Notes: generated by a model from the letters alone, not told the origin. A stretch of 64,000 nt of DNA from Bacillus cereus ATCC 14579 (GCF_000007825.1 NC_004722.1:2830501-2894500); one strand, 5' to 3'; positions 24,880 through 33,286 are shown, counted from the stretch's first letter. A program made the numbers and translations.

Positions 24880-26079
24880 ATGACTTACACGTTAGCAACT
24901 AGAATGAAAGCATTCCAATCTTCTATATTTAGTGAATTAGGAGCCTATAAAAAAGAAAAAATTGCAGCAGGTCATAACATGATTGATTTGAGCATCGGAA
25001 ATCCTGATATGCCGCCCGCTGATTTTGTAAGAGAAACAATGGTACATACAGCGAGTGAGAAAGAGAGCTACGGGTATACATTATCAGGTATTCAAGAATT
25101 TCACGAAGCTGTAACTGAATATTACAACAATACTCATAACGTTTTATTAAATGCGGATAAAGAAGTTTTATTATTAATGGGTTCACAAGACGGGCTCGTT
25201 CATTTACCTATGGTTTATGCAAATCCAGGTGATATTATATTAGTTCCTGATCCAGGATATACAGCTTATGAAACAGGTATTCAAATGGCTGGTGCAATAT
25301 CTTACTACATGCCTTTAAAGAAAGAGAATGATTTCTTACCAGACTTAGAAGTCATCCCTGAAGAAATTGCCGATCTAGCGAAGATGATGATTTTAAACTT
25401 CCCAGGGAATCCCGTTCCAGCAATGGCTCATGAAGATTTCTTTAAAGAAGTAATCGCATTCGCGAAAAAGCATAATATTATCGTTGTCCATGATTTTGCT
25501 TATGCCGAATTTTATTTTGATGGTAATAAGCCAATTAGCTTCCTCTCTGTACCTGGTGCTAAAGAAGTTGGCGTAGAAATCAATTCTTTGTCAAAAAGTT
25601 ATAGTTTAGCAGGTAGCCGTATTGGATATATGATTGGAAACGAAGAAATTGTTCGTGCACTTACTCAATTTAAATCTAATACCGATTACGGTGTATTTTT
25701 ACCAATTCAAAAAGCGGCATGTGCTGCACTAAGAAACGGTGCTACGTTTTGTGAGAAAAACCGTGAAATTTATCAAGAACGTAGAGATACACTAATCGAT
25801 GGATTCCGAACATTTGGCTGGAATGTCGATAAGCCAGCTGGTAGTATGTTTGTCTGGGCAGAAATTCCACAAGGATGGACTTCTCTAGACTTCGCTTATG
25901 CATTAATGGATCGTGCGAATGTCGTTGTTACACCTGGTCATGCATTTGGACCTCACGGAGAAGGCTTCGTACGTATTGCACTCGTTCAAGATAAAGAAGT
26001 GTTGCAACAAGTTGTTGAAAACATTAGAAATAGCGGCATTTTCGTCCTTGAAAAAGTAAATGAATTAGTTAAAAATTAA
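24880..26079 (+). CDS. PLP-dependent class I/II aminotransferase
   Basis: A 399-residue protein from ATG 24880, chosen for TAGGAGGGG upstream; an earlier ATG at 24844 has no site. The fold-type I pattern is complete: DLSIGNPDMPP (36-46), GYTLSGI (65-71), GSQDGL (101-106), NFPGNP with Asn177, and the PLP lysine at 239 in SLSKSYSLAGSR. It resembles PatA/DapX and LL-diaminopimelate aminotransferase-like proteins of Bacillus. The amino acid substrate is not determined. Cytosolic and monocistronic. Confidence 0.88.
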   Translation: MTYTLATRMKAFQSSIFSELGAYKKEKIAAGHNMIDLSIGNPDMPPADFVRETMVHTASEKESYGYTLSGIQEFHEAVTEYYNNTHNVLLNADKEVLLLMGSQDGLVHLPMVYANPGDIILVPDPGYTAYETGIQMAGAISYYMPLKKENDFLPDLEVIPEEIADLAKMMILNFPGNPVPAMAHEDFFKEVIAFAKKHNIIVVHDFAYAEFYFDGNKPISFLSVPGAKEVGVEINSLSKSYSLAGSRIGYMIGNEEIVRALTQFKSNTDYGVFLPIQKAACAALRNGATFCEKNREIYQERRDTLIDGFRTFGWNVDKPAGSMFVWAEIPQGWTSLDFAYALMDRANVVVTPGHAFGPHGEGFVRIALVQDKEVLQQVVENIRNSGIFVLEKVNELVKN

Positions 26080-26087
26080 TTCCGGCT

Positions 26088-26110
26088 CCCCTGCTTAACT
26101 TTAGCAGGGG
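26088..26110 (+). terminator. Terminator of the aminotransferase gene
   Basis: CCCCTGCT pairs with AGCAGGGG and is followed by TATTATT. Confidence 0.75.
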
Positions 26111-26135
26111 TATTATTAATTGGAGGTACTTTCAT

Positions 26136-26534
26136 ATGCATATTAAAGACACACTTCCCCATCGTTATCCATTTTTAATGATTGATAAAGTAACAAATGT
26201 AAAACAAGATGAATTCGTTACAGGATATAAACTCATTACAAATAACGAATGGTTTATAAATGATAGTCACAAACATATGCCTCATATGTTAATTGTAGAA
26301 GCACTTGCTCAGCTTAGTGCATTTGTACATACAAGTGATTCTGAAGGACTAGGATTCCTCTCCTCTTTAGATGGAGTTGAATTCCACGGAAAAGCATATC
26401 CCGGTGATAAACTTGATTTACATTATGAGCTAACGCGCAATCGCCGAGGTTTTGTTCTTGGTAAAGGTATTGCAACTGTAAACGACCAGCCTATTGTAAC
26501 TATAGAAAAACTATTAATATATCAAGCAGATTAA
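26136..26534 (+). CDS. FabZ-like hotdog dehydratase
   Basis: A 132-residue hotdog-fold protein. LPHRYPFLMIDKV with His9 and VEALAQ with Glu55 match the catalytic pair of 3-hydroxyacyl-ACP dehydratase FabZ. FabZ proper is usually 140-145 residues and lies elsewhere in fatty acid or cell wall operons, so this may be a paralogue that acts on another acyl thioester. Start ATG follows TTGGAGG. It could be partly cotranscribed with the aminotransferase by readthrough. Confidence 0.85.
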   Translation: MHIKDTLPHRYPFLMIDKVTNVKQDEFVTGYKLITNNEWFINDSHKHMPHMLIVEALAQLSAFVHTSDSEGLGFLSSLDGVEFHGKAYPGDKLDLHYELTRNRRGFVLGKGIATVNDQPIVTIEKLLIYQAD

Positions 26535-26618
26535 AGTGTTCCTTATATCAGTTGGAAATATCTATTCTCAACCGATTAAGTAAATAGGAAAACATATTAC
26601 GTAGTTAGGAGCAGGAAA

Positions 26619-27440
26619 ATGGAACGTACTATCGGTATCGATGCTGGAGGCACATTAACGAAAATAGCTTATTTTAACAAAAAAAAGCTATTAACTTTTG
26701 AAAAATTTTATTCGCATGAACAACATAAAATAATAGATTGGATTAAAAACAACAATGGCATAAAACAAATATGTATTACGGGGGGTAAATCGAAACTATT
26801 ACAGCAACTGCTTACAGGTTCATATAAAATAATAGAGCTAAGCGAATTTGAAGCTACTCTTGCAGGTGTCCAATTCATATTAAAAGAAGAACAACATACT
26901 ATAAACAATTTTATTTTAACCAATATCGGTACAGGTACTTCTATCCATTATGTTTATAATGAACAATATATTCGCGCTGGTGGAACCGGAGTTGGCGGTG
27001 GGACTATTATGGGACTTTCAAAATTGTTAACAAATATAGATCATTTTGAAGATGTAATCCCTCTAACAAAGGTAGGATCTAGAAAAGAACTAGATATTAC
27101 GGTTGGAGATATTTATGGTGGTATTCTTTCCCCTATCGATAATAACTTAACTGCTAGTAACTTCGGAAAAGCAGCCATTACAGAATCAAATAATAGTAGC
27201 TCCGATATACTAGCTACTGTACAAGGACTTGTTGGTGAAGTCGTTACTGCATTAAGCCTTCAATTCGCTGAAACAAAAAACATTGAACATATTATTTATA
27301 TTGGTTCGACTTTATGTAATAACGTACAACTTCAACATATTATTAGTAGCTACACCGAATATCAAAATAAAACACCAATCTTTTTACAAGATGGTGGTAA
27401 TAGCGGTGCAATTGGTGCATTACTTCATGCTACGAAATAA
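26619..27440 (+). CDS. coaW: Type II pantothenate kinase
   Basis: A 273-residue kinase of the actin-like ASKHA fold that phosphorylates pantothenate in the first step of CoA synthesis. It has the phosphate-1 motif GIDAGGTLTKIAY (residues 6-18), the NIGTGTSIH segment near 111-119, the GGTGVGGGTIMGL motif near 125-137, and a C-terminal FLQDGGNSGAIGALL. Type II enzymes of Staphylococcus and Bacillus lack feedback inhibition by CoA. Start follows TTAGGAGCAGG. Confidence 0.93.
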   Translation: MERTIGIDAGGTLTKIAYFNKKKLLTFEKFYSHEQHKIIDWIKNNNGIKQICITGGKSKLLQQLLTGSYKIIELSEFEATLAGVQFILKEEQHTINNFILTNIGTGTSIHYVYNEQYIRAGGTGVGGGTIMGLSKLLTNIDHFEDVIPLTKVGSRKELDITVGDIYGGILSPIDNNLTASNFGKAAITESNNSSSDILATVQGLVGEVVTALSLQFAETKNIEHIIYIGSTLCNNVQLQHIISSYTEYQNKTPIFLQDGGNSGAIGALLHATK

Positions 27441-27464
27441 AAAGCTGACTTTTGTCAGCTTTTT
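27439..27464. terminator. Bidirectional terminator
   Basis: AAAAAGCTGAC and GTCAGCTTTTT form a perfect 11-bp stem between converging coaW and the RNA ligase-like gene. Confidence 0.92.
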
Positions 27465-27964
27465 AGAAATGGCACTTCAAATTCAATAATTGATTCCCCG
27501 TTCTCTCCAATTCGCTCCACGCTTATTCTATCAATCACACAATTTAACTTCCCATGAAAACTAGGAATCTCCTTCACTACTTCAGCAGCTAATTCGGCAC
27601 TTTCTTTTCTTCCGACTGTGACATGCGGGATGTACGGAATGTCTTCTTTCAAAAATTGTAATAAAGGTCCTGTATATAGAATATTATGTAGTTCCTCTAT
27701 TTGTTCTTTCCCCTTTTCAACTCGTAAAAACAAATATTCTCTTTCACTTGTAATTTGATTCGTAAATTCAATTTCTATATTCTGTATCGGTTTTGATACA
27801 TTTATAATATGTAATTTCAGCTCATCATTTGAAATCGAACTTTCAAATGGGAATACAATTGTAATATGCGGTGAAATTAATCCAAATAAAGGATCATGTT
27901 TTTGCCTAATGTCCTCGATTTCGCTAATGAACATGTTGTTTAGAAAAAGTAAAATTGTACGCAT
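27455..27964 (-). CDS. 2'-5' RNA ligase / cyclic phosphodiesterase family protein
   Basis: The protein has 169 residues with the two HxT motifs of the 2H phosphoesterase superfamily: PHITIV (His33, Thr35) and PHVTVG (His114, Thr116). Bacterial members act on 2'-5' linkages or cyclic phosphates of RNA or nucleotides; the true substrate is unknown. Cytosolic. The stop lies inside the shared terminator. Confidence 0.88.
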   Translation of the reverse strand: MRTILLFLNNMFISEIEDIRQKHDPLFGLISPHITIVFPFESSISNDELKLHIINVSKPIQNIEIEFTNQITSEREYLFLRVEKGKEQIEELHNILYTGPLLQFLKEDIPYIPHVTVGRKESAELAAEVVKEIPSFHGKLNCVIDRISVERIGENGESIIEFEVPFLKS

Positions 27965-28058
27965 TTTTATCCCCTCAACTTTTCCTCATTATAATATGTA
28001 TCATATTCTATGACAGCCTGCCCTTCAACAACTTGTTTTGCTTACCTGTAAAAATAAA

Positions 28059-28082
28059 AAAACTTCTCAAATGAGAAGTTTT
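28059..28082 (-). terminator. Terminator of the CcdC-like gene
   Basis: AAAACTTCTCA pairs with TGAGAAGTTTT, with T-rich sequence beyond on the minus strand. Confidence 0.85.
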
Positions 28083-28561
28083 CATATAGCATGATTATTA
28101 TTTTCCCGCCAAACTTTCCTAAACTTTATATAACAGGCAATTCTCCAAGGAAAAATATACGATACTGCAACAACATAAAATAATAAACCTATTGTTTGCT
28201 GATCTAAGTCAACAATATATTTTCTTGAACTGTATCTCAAAACGACAAGTGCAATAAAAGTAATTAAAAAAGCTGCACTTTTTTTCGTATAAATATTCCC
28301 ATCATCTCTTCGTTCATAATTTGTTAATACTATAAGCGGCACAGCAAAAAGTACACCAATGAATACCGCTATAATTACTTGCAATATAGCTGGATGTACG
28401 GGACTTAAAAACCATACAATACCTGGTGTTAAAAATAGTAATGGCCATAAAATACGTTTTCCCGATCCCTTTATTGACTTATGCATGGAGCGATAACGAC
28501 GCCAAAATATTAGTAGTGCAATGCATAAAAAGACGGTTATTAGTGAGGACGTGTCTCCCAT
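28082..28561 (-). CDS. CcdC family membrane protein (DUF1453)
   Basis: A 159-residue protein with four hydrophobic segments (about 5-20, 38-55, 60-80, 95-112, and a weaker one near 125-143) and the conserved Arg-rich loops of the CcdC family. The DUF1453/CcdC family is named after a gene of the B. subtilis ccdA-ccdB-ccdC region. This copy is alone. Function unknown. Confidence 0.8.
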   Translation of the reverse strand: MGDTSSLITVFLCIALLIFWRRYRSMHKSIKGSGKRILWPLLFLTPGIVWFLSPVHPAILQVIIAVFIGVLFAVPLIVLTNYERRDDGNIYTKKSAAFLITFIALVVLRYSSRKYIVDLDQQTIGLLFYVVAVSYIFPWRIACYIKFRKVWRENNNHAI

Positions 28562-28600
28562 ATATTTTCCTTCTCCCTAAAAAAATAATCTATCACTATT

Positions 28601-29272
28601 TTAAACTGTTCGTTCAAATGATACTTTACGAATAAATATACTACTAGTTATGATATAAAGAATTGTTAATCCAATTGAAATAACAATAAAATAAGGGATA
28701 TCTATTAAAGATACATCATTTGTAAATAACAATCCCTCTATCCCTACTTCTCCATACAGCACACTATTTGTTGAAAGGAAAAGCGACCCACCAATCATGA
28801 GACCAATCCATTGAAATCTTTGCTTAAAAATTACTACTACTTGAAAGAAACATGCTATCGTAACATAAAATAAAAATTGTAAAATAAACTGTTGTATTAA
28901 TTGCTCTCCAAAGTTAATATTTACTAAGTTATATTTTATATCTTGTAAAAACAGTATTTGAAGGAATGAAAACAATGCGGATTGCAACACAATATAACAA
29001 ATCGCTCCGATAAAATATTGTATTCTCGTTATACCAAATGAAACTGCTAAACGAAATAAATCATCTTGAACAATGAAAACACTCCCTACTATAAAAATCA
29101 TAATTGCAATTGAAGGATTATTGATAATTTCGGGTAAATAACCAACTTTCGCTTCATTTAAATGAGCAGCATATAAAGCTCCTTTTATTAATAAAGCTAC
29201 AATCCAAAATATTAAAATTGCTTTATAATGAAAATTTATATGTAACCTCAATTGTTTCATTAACATCGTCAT
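28601..29272 (-). CDS. ABC transporter permease
   Basis: A 223-residue protein with six hydrophobic segments, as in ABC-2 type permeases. It overlaps the ATPase gene by four bases (ATGA at 29269-29272), so the two are translated together and form one transporter. With the GntR regulator upstream the operon resembles Bacillus ytr or yhc operons (GntR, ATPase, permease), which respond to cell-envelope stress. Confidence 0.8.
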   Translation of the reverse strand: MTMLMKQLRLHINFHYKAILIFWIVALLIKGALYAAHLNEAKVGYLPEIINNPSIAIMIFIVGSVFIVQDDLFRLAVSFGITRIQYFIGAICYIVLQSALFSFLQILFLQDIKYNLVNINFGEQLIQQFILQFLFYVTIACFFQVVVIFKQRFQWIGLMIGGSLFLSTNSVLYGEVGIEGLLFTNDVSLIDIPYFIVISIGLTILYIITSSIFIRKVSFERTV

Positions 29273-30141
29273 TCCACTTCACCACCAGTCATGTGAATAA
29301 ATAGTTTTTGTAATGTAATTCTATCAATTACTAAACCTTCTTTTTCAAGAGAGTAACAATCTTCATTAGAAAGCTCTTCCCATATAACAGCAATACCTTT
29401 ATTCCCATAAATTTCTTTATTTATAACTTTTTTATTAATCAAGAACTCCTCCACTTTACCTTTTTGCCCTGAAATAATATGACCTTGTTGCAATAAATCT
29501 TCCACTGTTGATTGAACAACAAGTGCACCTTCTTTTATGATAATTACTTCTTCAATAACATGGGTTACTTCTTCTACCAGATGTGTTGATAATATAATTG
29601 TTCTGGGATACTCCCCGTAATCTTCTAGTAGTAAACTATAAAATAACTCACGATGTGCTGCGTCTAATCCTGTAGTTGGTTCATCAAAAATAGTAATTGT
29701 CGCTCTGCTTGCTAACCCTTTAATAATTCCTACAACTGTTTGCATGCCATGAGATAGTTTATGGTATTTCTCTGTTATATTAAGCTGAAATTTACCCGCC
29801 AGTTCTTCAGCAAACTTCTGATCCCAATTTTTATAAAACATGTTACATATCTTAAAAATTTCTTTTACGCTATAACTTAAATGAGACTCTTCTTTTACTC
29901 TAACGAAACAAATATTTTGCATCGCTTTACTATTTTCAAAAACATCTTCACCAAATATTGATACACTTCCACTACTTGAAGTAATTTGTCCTGCTAGTAA
30001 ATTTAATAAAGTCGTTTTCCCTGCTCCGTTCCTTCCAAGCAAACCATATATTTTATTCTCTTCCAATGAAATCGTTACTTCATTTACAGCTATTTTCTTT
30101 TTATACTTTTTCGTTACATCTTTCGTTTCAAGTGCAATCAT
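29269..30141 (-). CDS. ABC transporter ATP-binding protein
   Basis: A 290-residue ATPase with Walker A GRNGAGKTT (36-44), Q-loop region ICFVRVKEES, signature LSHGMQTVV (near 138-146; Ser-His-Gly-Met instead of Ser-Gly-Gly-Gln), Walker B TIFDEPTTGLD (near 161-171) and H-loop STHLVEE. A C-terminal extension of about 80 residues follows, as in YhcH/YtrB-type ATPases. The first base overlap (30138-30141) couples it to the frameshifted GntR gene. Confidence 0.9.
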   Translation of the reverse strand: MIALETKDVTKKYKKKIAVNEVTISLEENKIYGLLGRNGAGKTTLLNLLAGQITSSSGSVSIFGEDVFENSKAMQNICFVRVKEESHLSYSVKEIFKICNMFYKNWDQKFAEELAGKFQLNITEKYHKLSHGMQTVVGIIKGLASRATITIFDEPTTGLDAAHRELFYSLLLEDYGEYPRTIILSTHLVEEVTHVIEEVIIIKEGALVVQSTVEDLLQQGHIISGQKGKVEEFLINKKVINKEIYGNKGIAVIWEELSNEDCYSLEKEGLVIDRITLQKLFIHMTGGEVE

Positions 30142-30519
30142 CCCTCTTTCCCCTCCTTCGTAATCTTTTGAATCATATCCATCAATTCATCTTTTGATAT
30201 TTCTAGTACTTTCGCTTCTTCCCACACTTTAGGTAAATATTCAGTCATAAAAGTATTTTGTCTTTTTTTTAGTACAACTTCTTTTGCTCCTTTTGCAACA
30301 AACATCCCGATCCCTCTTTTTTTATATAAAATCCCCCTCATCCACTAATACATTCACCCCTTTAGCTGCGGTAGCCGGATTTATTTGTAACATCTTCGCA
30401 AATTGATTTGTCGATGGAACTTGTTCTTCTTCAAGCAATATGTCTTTTAAAATATCAGATTCAATCGTTTCTGCAATTTGTATGTATATTAATTTATTTT
30501 GTTCTAGAGTCGGCTTCAC
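30138..30519 (-). pseudogene. GntR-family regulator split by a one-base frameshift
   Basis: Two frames, 30322-30519 and 30138-30341, together encode a YtrA/YhcF-like GntR repressor of about 127 residues: an N-terminal winged helix (LIYIQIAETIESDIL, VPSTNQFAKMLQINPATAAKGVNVLVDEG) and a short C-terminal tail (ILYKKRGIGMFVAKGAKEVV). The break is at a run of five C on the plus strand (30333-30337); removing one base restores GVNVLVDEGILYKKRG. It may be decayed, phase variable or a sequencing error. Loss would free the downstream ABC operon from repression. Confidence 0.85.
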
Positions 30520-30608
30520 ATTTTCACCACCTTAGGTTCATAGGTTCATTACTTATGTAATTAACCATATCACATAGAATTATTTTTTTCCATAAATTTC
30601 TTTTACAA

Positions 30609-30643
30609 AAAAGAGAGTCATTCAATTAAGAATGTCTCTCTTT
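30609..30643 (-). terminator. Terminator of the DinB-family gene
   Basis: AAAGAGAG...CATTC pairs with GAATG...CTCTCTTT, with T-rich sequence beyond on the minus strand. Confidence 0.8.
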
Positions 30644-31132
30644 CTAAAAATTCGAAGTTTCAACTCTTGTTCTCAAATTCTTTTCATTTATACCATTTTG
30701 ACAAAAATTAAACTGTTGTCCCTCAATACATTTTGTACGATCTACTACTTGCCCTAAATGATAGCTTGTATGCTCAACCAAATGTAATAGACTTTGAAGA
30801 TCAATATGCCTTTTTTCTTCCCAGACCTGTATATATGCTTTGCCCCACTCATCAAATATTTCTTCAACAGTTTTTAACAAAGCTTCAGAGCTTATTTGTT
30901 TCACTGGAAAATATTCTTCAATTCCATTTTCAAAAACTGTATTTGGATCCTTATAACGCCTTGTATTTCTCTGTAAATGTTCACAAATATGTAGTACGAT
31001 TCCACCAATTGAATTAACAGAGGTCTCTTTTTTCCACAAATCTTCTTCACTAACGAGCCTAATTGCCTGTACTAATTTAGGTAAATAATGATCCTGCATT
31101 CTATGATAAGAAATTTTGTATACTAACTCCAT
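30644..31132 (-). CDS. DinB-like / DUF1572 family protein
   Basis: A 162-residue four-helix-bundle protein. The segments GGIVLHICEHLQRNTRRY (about 44-61) and LLHLVEHTSYHLGQVVDRTK (about 115-134) carry the His residues that bind metal in the DinB/YfiT fold. Members include bacillithiol-dependent transferases, but the role of this one is unknown. It follows the DUF4825 lipoprotein gene by 13 bp and is probably in the same operon. Confidence 0.82.
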   Translation of the reverse strand: MELVYKISYHRMQDHYLPKLVQAIRLVSEEDLWKKETSVNSIGGIVLHICEHLQRNTRRYKDPNTVFENGIEEYFPVKQISSEALLKTVEEIFDEWGKAYIQVWEEKRHIDLQSLLHLVEHTSYHLGQVVDRTKCIEGQQFNFCQNGINEKNLRTRVETSNF

Positions 31133-31145
31133 CTTCTCCCCTCCA

Positions 31146-31739
31146 TTATTTCAACTGGCTCACTGGATATTTAGCAAATAAAGATTTCCGAAAATCTTTA
31201 TCTTCCACAAGCATTTTAATTTTTTCTTCATTGCCGTTAAAGAACTTTATAACTTTATTTTTATCCCATATATCTTTTTCTTTTGGAAAATCATCGAATT
31301 CCCTATGCAAAATTGATAACATTTCTTCCCTCGTTATCTTAAAGTTTTTATTTTCCATTTGAAACTCATAAGCTTTTGCGTTTGGTACTAAAATTACTAG
31401 ATAGGTAGCATTAAAGAGAAAATTCTTCTTCATCGTATCTTTCTCATCAAACCAATACGTCTCAATCATTTCTTCTGTAAGAGCTCCACTCTCTTTTGCA
31501 CCATAGTTCACTTTTATATTTTCATTTTCTAAACTTATACTTTGAACTGTTCCACCACCGGGTAAATGATTAACAATTGCAACCACATCTGAATTATTAC
31601 CAACGTATGTCCCAGTATATTTCTTAAAATCATCTGACCTAACATCATATATATCTTTTATTCTTTCTCCGTTAGAACAAGCCGCAATGAATAAAAAAAT
31701 TGTTAGCATAACGATTATGTTATGATGCATATATTTCAT
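31146..31739 (-). CDS. DUF4825 domain lipoprotein
   Basis: A 197-residue protein with a type II signal peptide (lipobox IAAC, Cys near 21). The following KYTGTYVGNNSDVVAIVNHLPGG (about 40-62) is the DUF4825 hallmark. An ATG four codons downstream (MHHN) is an alternative start. It should be anchored outside the membrane. Function unknown. Confidence 0.82.
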   Translation of the reverse strand: MKYMHHNIIVMLTIFLFIAACSNGERIKDIYDVRSDDFKKYTGTYVGNNSDVVAIVNHLPGGGTVQSISLENENIKVNYGAKESGALTEEMIETYWFDEKDTMKKNFLFNATYLVILVPNAKAYEFQMENKNFKITREEMLSILHREFDDFPKEKDIWDKNKVIKFFNGNEEKIKMLVEDKDFRKSLFAKYPVSQLK

Positions 31740-31917
31740 TTAGCATCCCCCATTTTTATCGATATTTCGTTAATTACAATATTTACTTTCAAATCCCTTT
31801 TTAAATATACGCATTTTAATCAAAATTAAAAATTTTCATTTTTTATGTTTACAATTATCCATTAATTGTATATACTTACTAACGTAAGAAAAAAATTCTA
31901 AAAGGAGGTCGAAGGAA

Positions 31918-32016
31918 ATGATGAAATTACAATTACATGCATTAACTTTAGCGTTAACTGCACCTGTGTTTTCTGGACAATTAAATATGAATTCGACCAC
32001 CCTAATGGAGAATTGA
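31918..32016 (+). CDS. Leader-like small ORF, 32 residues
   Basis: Two adjacent ATGs (31918, 31921) follow AAAGGAGGTCGAAGGA. The 32-codon frame opens MMKLQLHALTLALTAP and continues VFSGQLNMN, hydrophobic at first and polar later. It precedes two tandem terminators and then the yrzI-like array, so it may be a leader peptide or a diverged member. No family recognised. Confidence 0.5.
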   Translation: MMKLQLHALTLALTAPVFSGQLNMNSTTLMEN

Positions 32017-32050
32017 AAATCGTACTTTATTTCATTTAATTCATAAATTC

Positions 32051-32085
32051 GCCACAGGAGGTCGTATACTTTCCTGTGGCTTTTT
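32051..32085 (+). terminator. First of twin terminators before the yrzI array
   Basis: GCCACAGGA pairs with TCCTGTGGC and is followed by T5. Confidence 0.85.
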
Positions 32086-32093
32086 CACGCCCA

Positions 32094-32128
32094 GCCATAG
32101 GAGAACTGTATCTTCCTGTGGTTTTTTT
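32094..32128 (+). terminator. Second of twin terminators
   Basis: GCCATAGGA pairs with TCCTGTGG(T) and is followed by T7. Its sequence is related to the first, so the pair arose by duplication. Confidence 0.85.
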
Positions 32129-32180
32129 GCGCGATTTTTTAGTCTCTTACATTATTTTTCTAAGAAAGGAGCAACATTCA

Positions 32181-32321
32181 ATGACTATTAGCGTATTGTT
32201 TTTAAGTATTACGATTCAAAGAAATACAATTTCCAAAGATGAAATTCTTCATAATGAGCAAATTGAAAAAGCTATGAATGATGTTAAGGAGCGCCAAGCA
32301 CTTTACTGTGATCACCTGTAA
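32181..32321 (+). CDS. YrzI family small protein (copy 1)
   Basis: 46 residues: MTISVLFLSITIQRN, then a charged helix ending VKERQALYCDHL. The plan, a hydrophobic beta-like start with SITIQ and a charged second half ending in (K)ERQ..Y, is that of YrzI family proteins of Bacillus. The ribosome site AGAAAGGAG is good. First of six tandem paralogues. Function unknown. Confidence 0.8.
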   Translation: MTISVLFLSITIQRNTISKDEILHNEQIEKAMNDVKERQALYCDHL

Positions 32322-32348
32322 TTCCTTTTTGAAAGGAGGAATTCATTT

Positions 32349-32492
32349 ATGACTTTTCATATTTTCTTTTTTACGACTGTGCTTCAAAAACATACTTTAT
32401 CTGAAACTGAAATCAATCGTAAACAACAGTTAAAACAACTGACTGATAAAATAACTGACATTAAAAGTTCATACTACACTCAAATGTATTAA
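32349..32492 (+). CDS. YrzI family small protein (copy 2)
   Basis: 47 residues: MTFHIFFFTTVLQKHTLSE, ending SSYYTQMY. The most diverged of the six, lacking the TITIQ and KERQ matches but keeping length, Tyr-rich end and a GAAAGGAGGA site. Confidence 0.75.
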   Translation: MTFHIFFFTTVLQKHTLSETEINRKQQLKQLTDKITDIKSSYYTQMY

Positions 32493-32520
32493 AAATATAT
32501 TTTAAAGGGGTAATATATTC

Positions 32521-32664
32521 ATGAAATTTAAAGCATTCTTTTTAACAATCACCATTCAAAAACGTAAGCTTTCACAGAAAGAGATTTTACGTGAACAACA
32601 CATCCAAAGCATTATGGACGAAGTAAAAGAGCGCCAATCTTCTTATTACACTCGTCTTTTCTAA
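32521..32664 (+). CDS. YrzI family small protein (copy 3)
   Basis: 47 residues: MKFKAFFLTITIQKRKLSQ, ending VKERQSSYYTRLF. Site AAAGGGG. Its 3' end was copied into the gap between copies 4 and 5. Confidence 0.8.
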   Translation: MKFKAFFLTITIQKRKLSQKEILREQHIQSIMDEVKERQSSYYTRLF

Positions 32665-32690
32665 ATCACTTATAAAGGGGTAATTATTTT

Positions 32691-32831
32691 ATGAAATTTA
32701 AAGTATTCTTTTTAACCATTACCATTCAAAAAAATAAATTTTCCGAGTCTGAAATGCTTCATGAGCGACAAATTAATCAGGCTATGGATTCTGTAAAAGA
32801 AAGACAAAGTCATTACTGTAGTCACCTATAA
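32691..32831 (+). CDS. YrzI family small protein (copy 4)
   Basis: 46 residues: MKFKVFFLTITIQKNKFSE, ending VKERQSHYCSHL. Differs from copy 5 by one residue (Asp for Asn). Site AAAGGGG. Confidence 0.82.
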   Translation: MKFKVFFLTITIQKNKFSESEMLHERQINQAMDSVKERQSHYCSHL

Positions 32832-32883
32832 TTTCTTATTACACTCGTTTTTTCTAAATCATTTATAAAGGGGCAATTATTTT

Positions 32884-33024
32884 ATGAAATTTAAAGTATT
32901 CTTTTTAACCATTACCATTCAAAAAAATAAATTTTCTGAGTCTGAAATGCTTCATGAACGACAAATTAATCAGGCTATGAATTCTGTAAAAGAAAGACAA
33001 AGTCATTACTGTAGTCATCTGTAA
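32884..33024 (+). CDS. YrzI family small protein (copy 5)
   Basis: 46 residues, nearly identical to copy 4 at DNA and protein level and displaced by exactly 193 bp. It is the product of a recent tandem duplication. Confidence 0.82.
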   Translation: MKFKVFFLTITIQKNKFSESEMLHERQINQAMNSVKERQSHYCSHL

Positions 33025-33051
33025 TTCCAATTCGAAAGGAGGAATTCACAT

Positions 33052-33192
33052 ATGAAGTTTCACCTTTTCTTTTTAACCATTATCATTCAAAAAGAAACAA
33101 TATCTCAAAATGAATTAAAACAAGAAAGACAATATAAACAAGTTATTAATGAAATTCGAGATCGTAGAAGCAAATACTACACTCACCTTTAA
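33052..33192 (+). CDS. YrzI family small protein (copy 6)
   Basis: 46 residues: MKFHLFFLTIIIQKETISQ, ending RRSKYYTHL. Site GAAAGGAGGA resembles that of copy 2. A 19-codon frame with a GAAAGGAG site follows (33227-33286) and may be a decayed seventh member. Confidence 0.78.
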   Translation: MKFHLFFLTIIIQKETISQNELKQERQYKQVINEIRDRRSKYYTHL

Positions 33193-33226
33193 TCGTTTAA
33201 CTATATGGAATTGAAAGGAGTCGATT

Positions 33227-33286
33227 ATGATGTTGATAGCACGCTGTAAGGAAATGATTTGGATAGTTCAGAGGGATTCCACATAG
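33227..33286 (+). CDS. Very short ORF after the yrzI array (19 residues)
   Basis: ATG pair at 33227/33230 behind TGAAAGGAG, 19 codons to TAG. It does not resemble the YrzI proteins. It may be a decayed array member or chance. Confidence 0.25.
   Translation: MMLIARCKEMIWIVQRDST

Larger units (their letters stand above)
32641..33024 (+). repeat. 193-bp tandem duplication in the yrzI array
   Basis: Unit 32641-32833 (tail of copy 3, spacer, copy 4) is repeated at 32834-33024 (tail relic, spacer, copy 5) with only a few base changes. Confidence 0.9.

Noticed and set aside
32181..33192. CRISPR array or simple repeat in place of genes
   Set aside because: The repeat units are open reading frames with ribosome sites and protein-level conservation.
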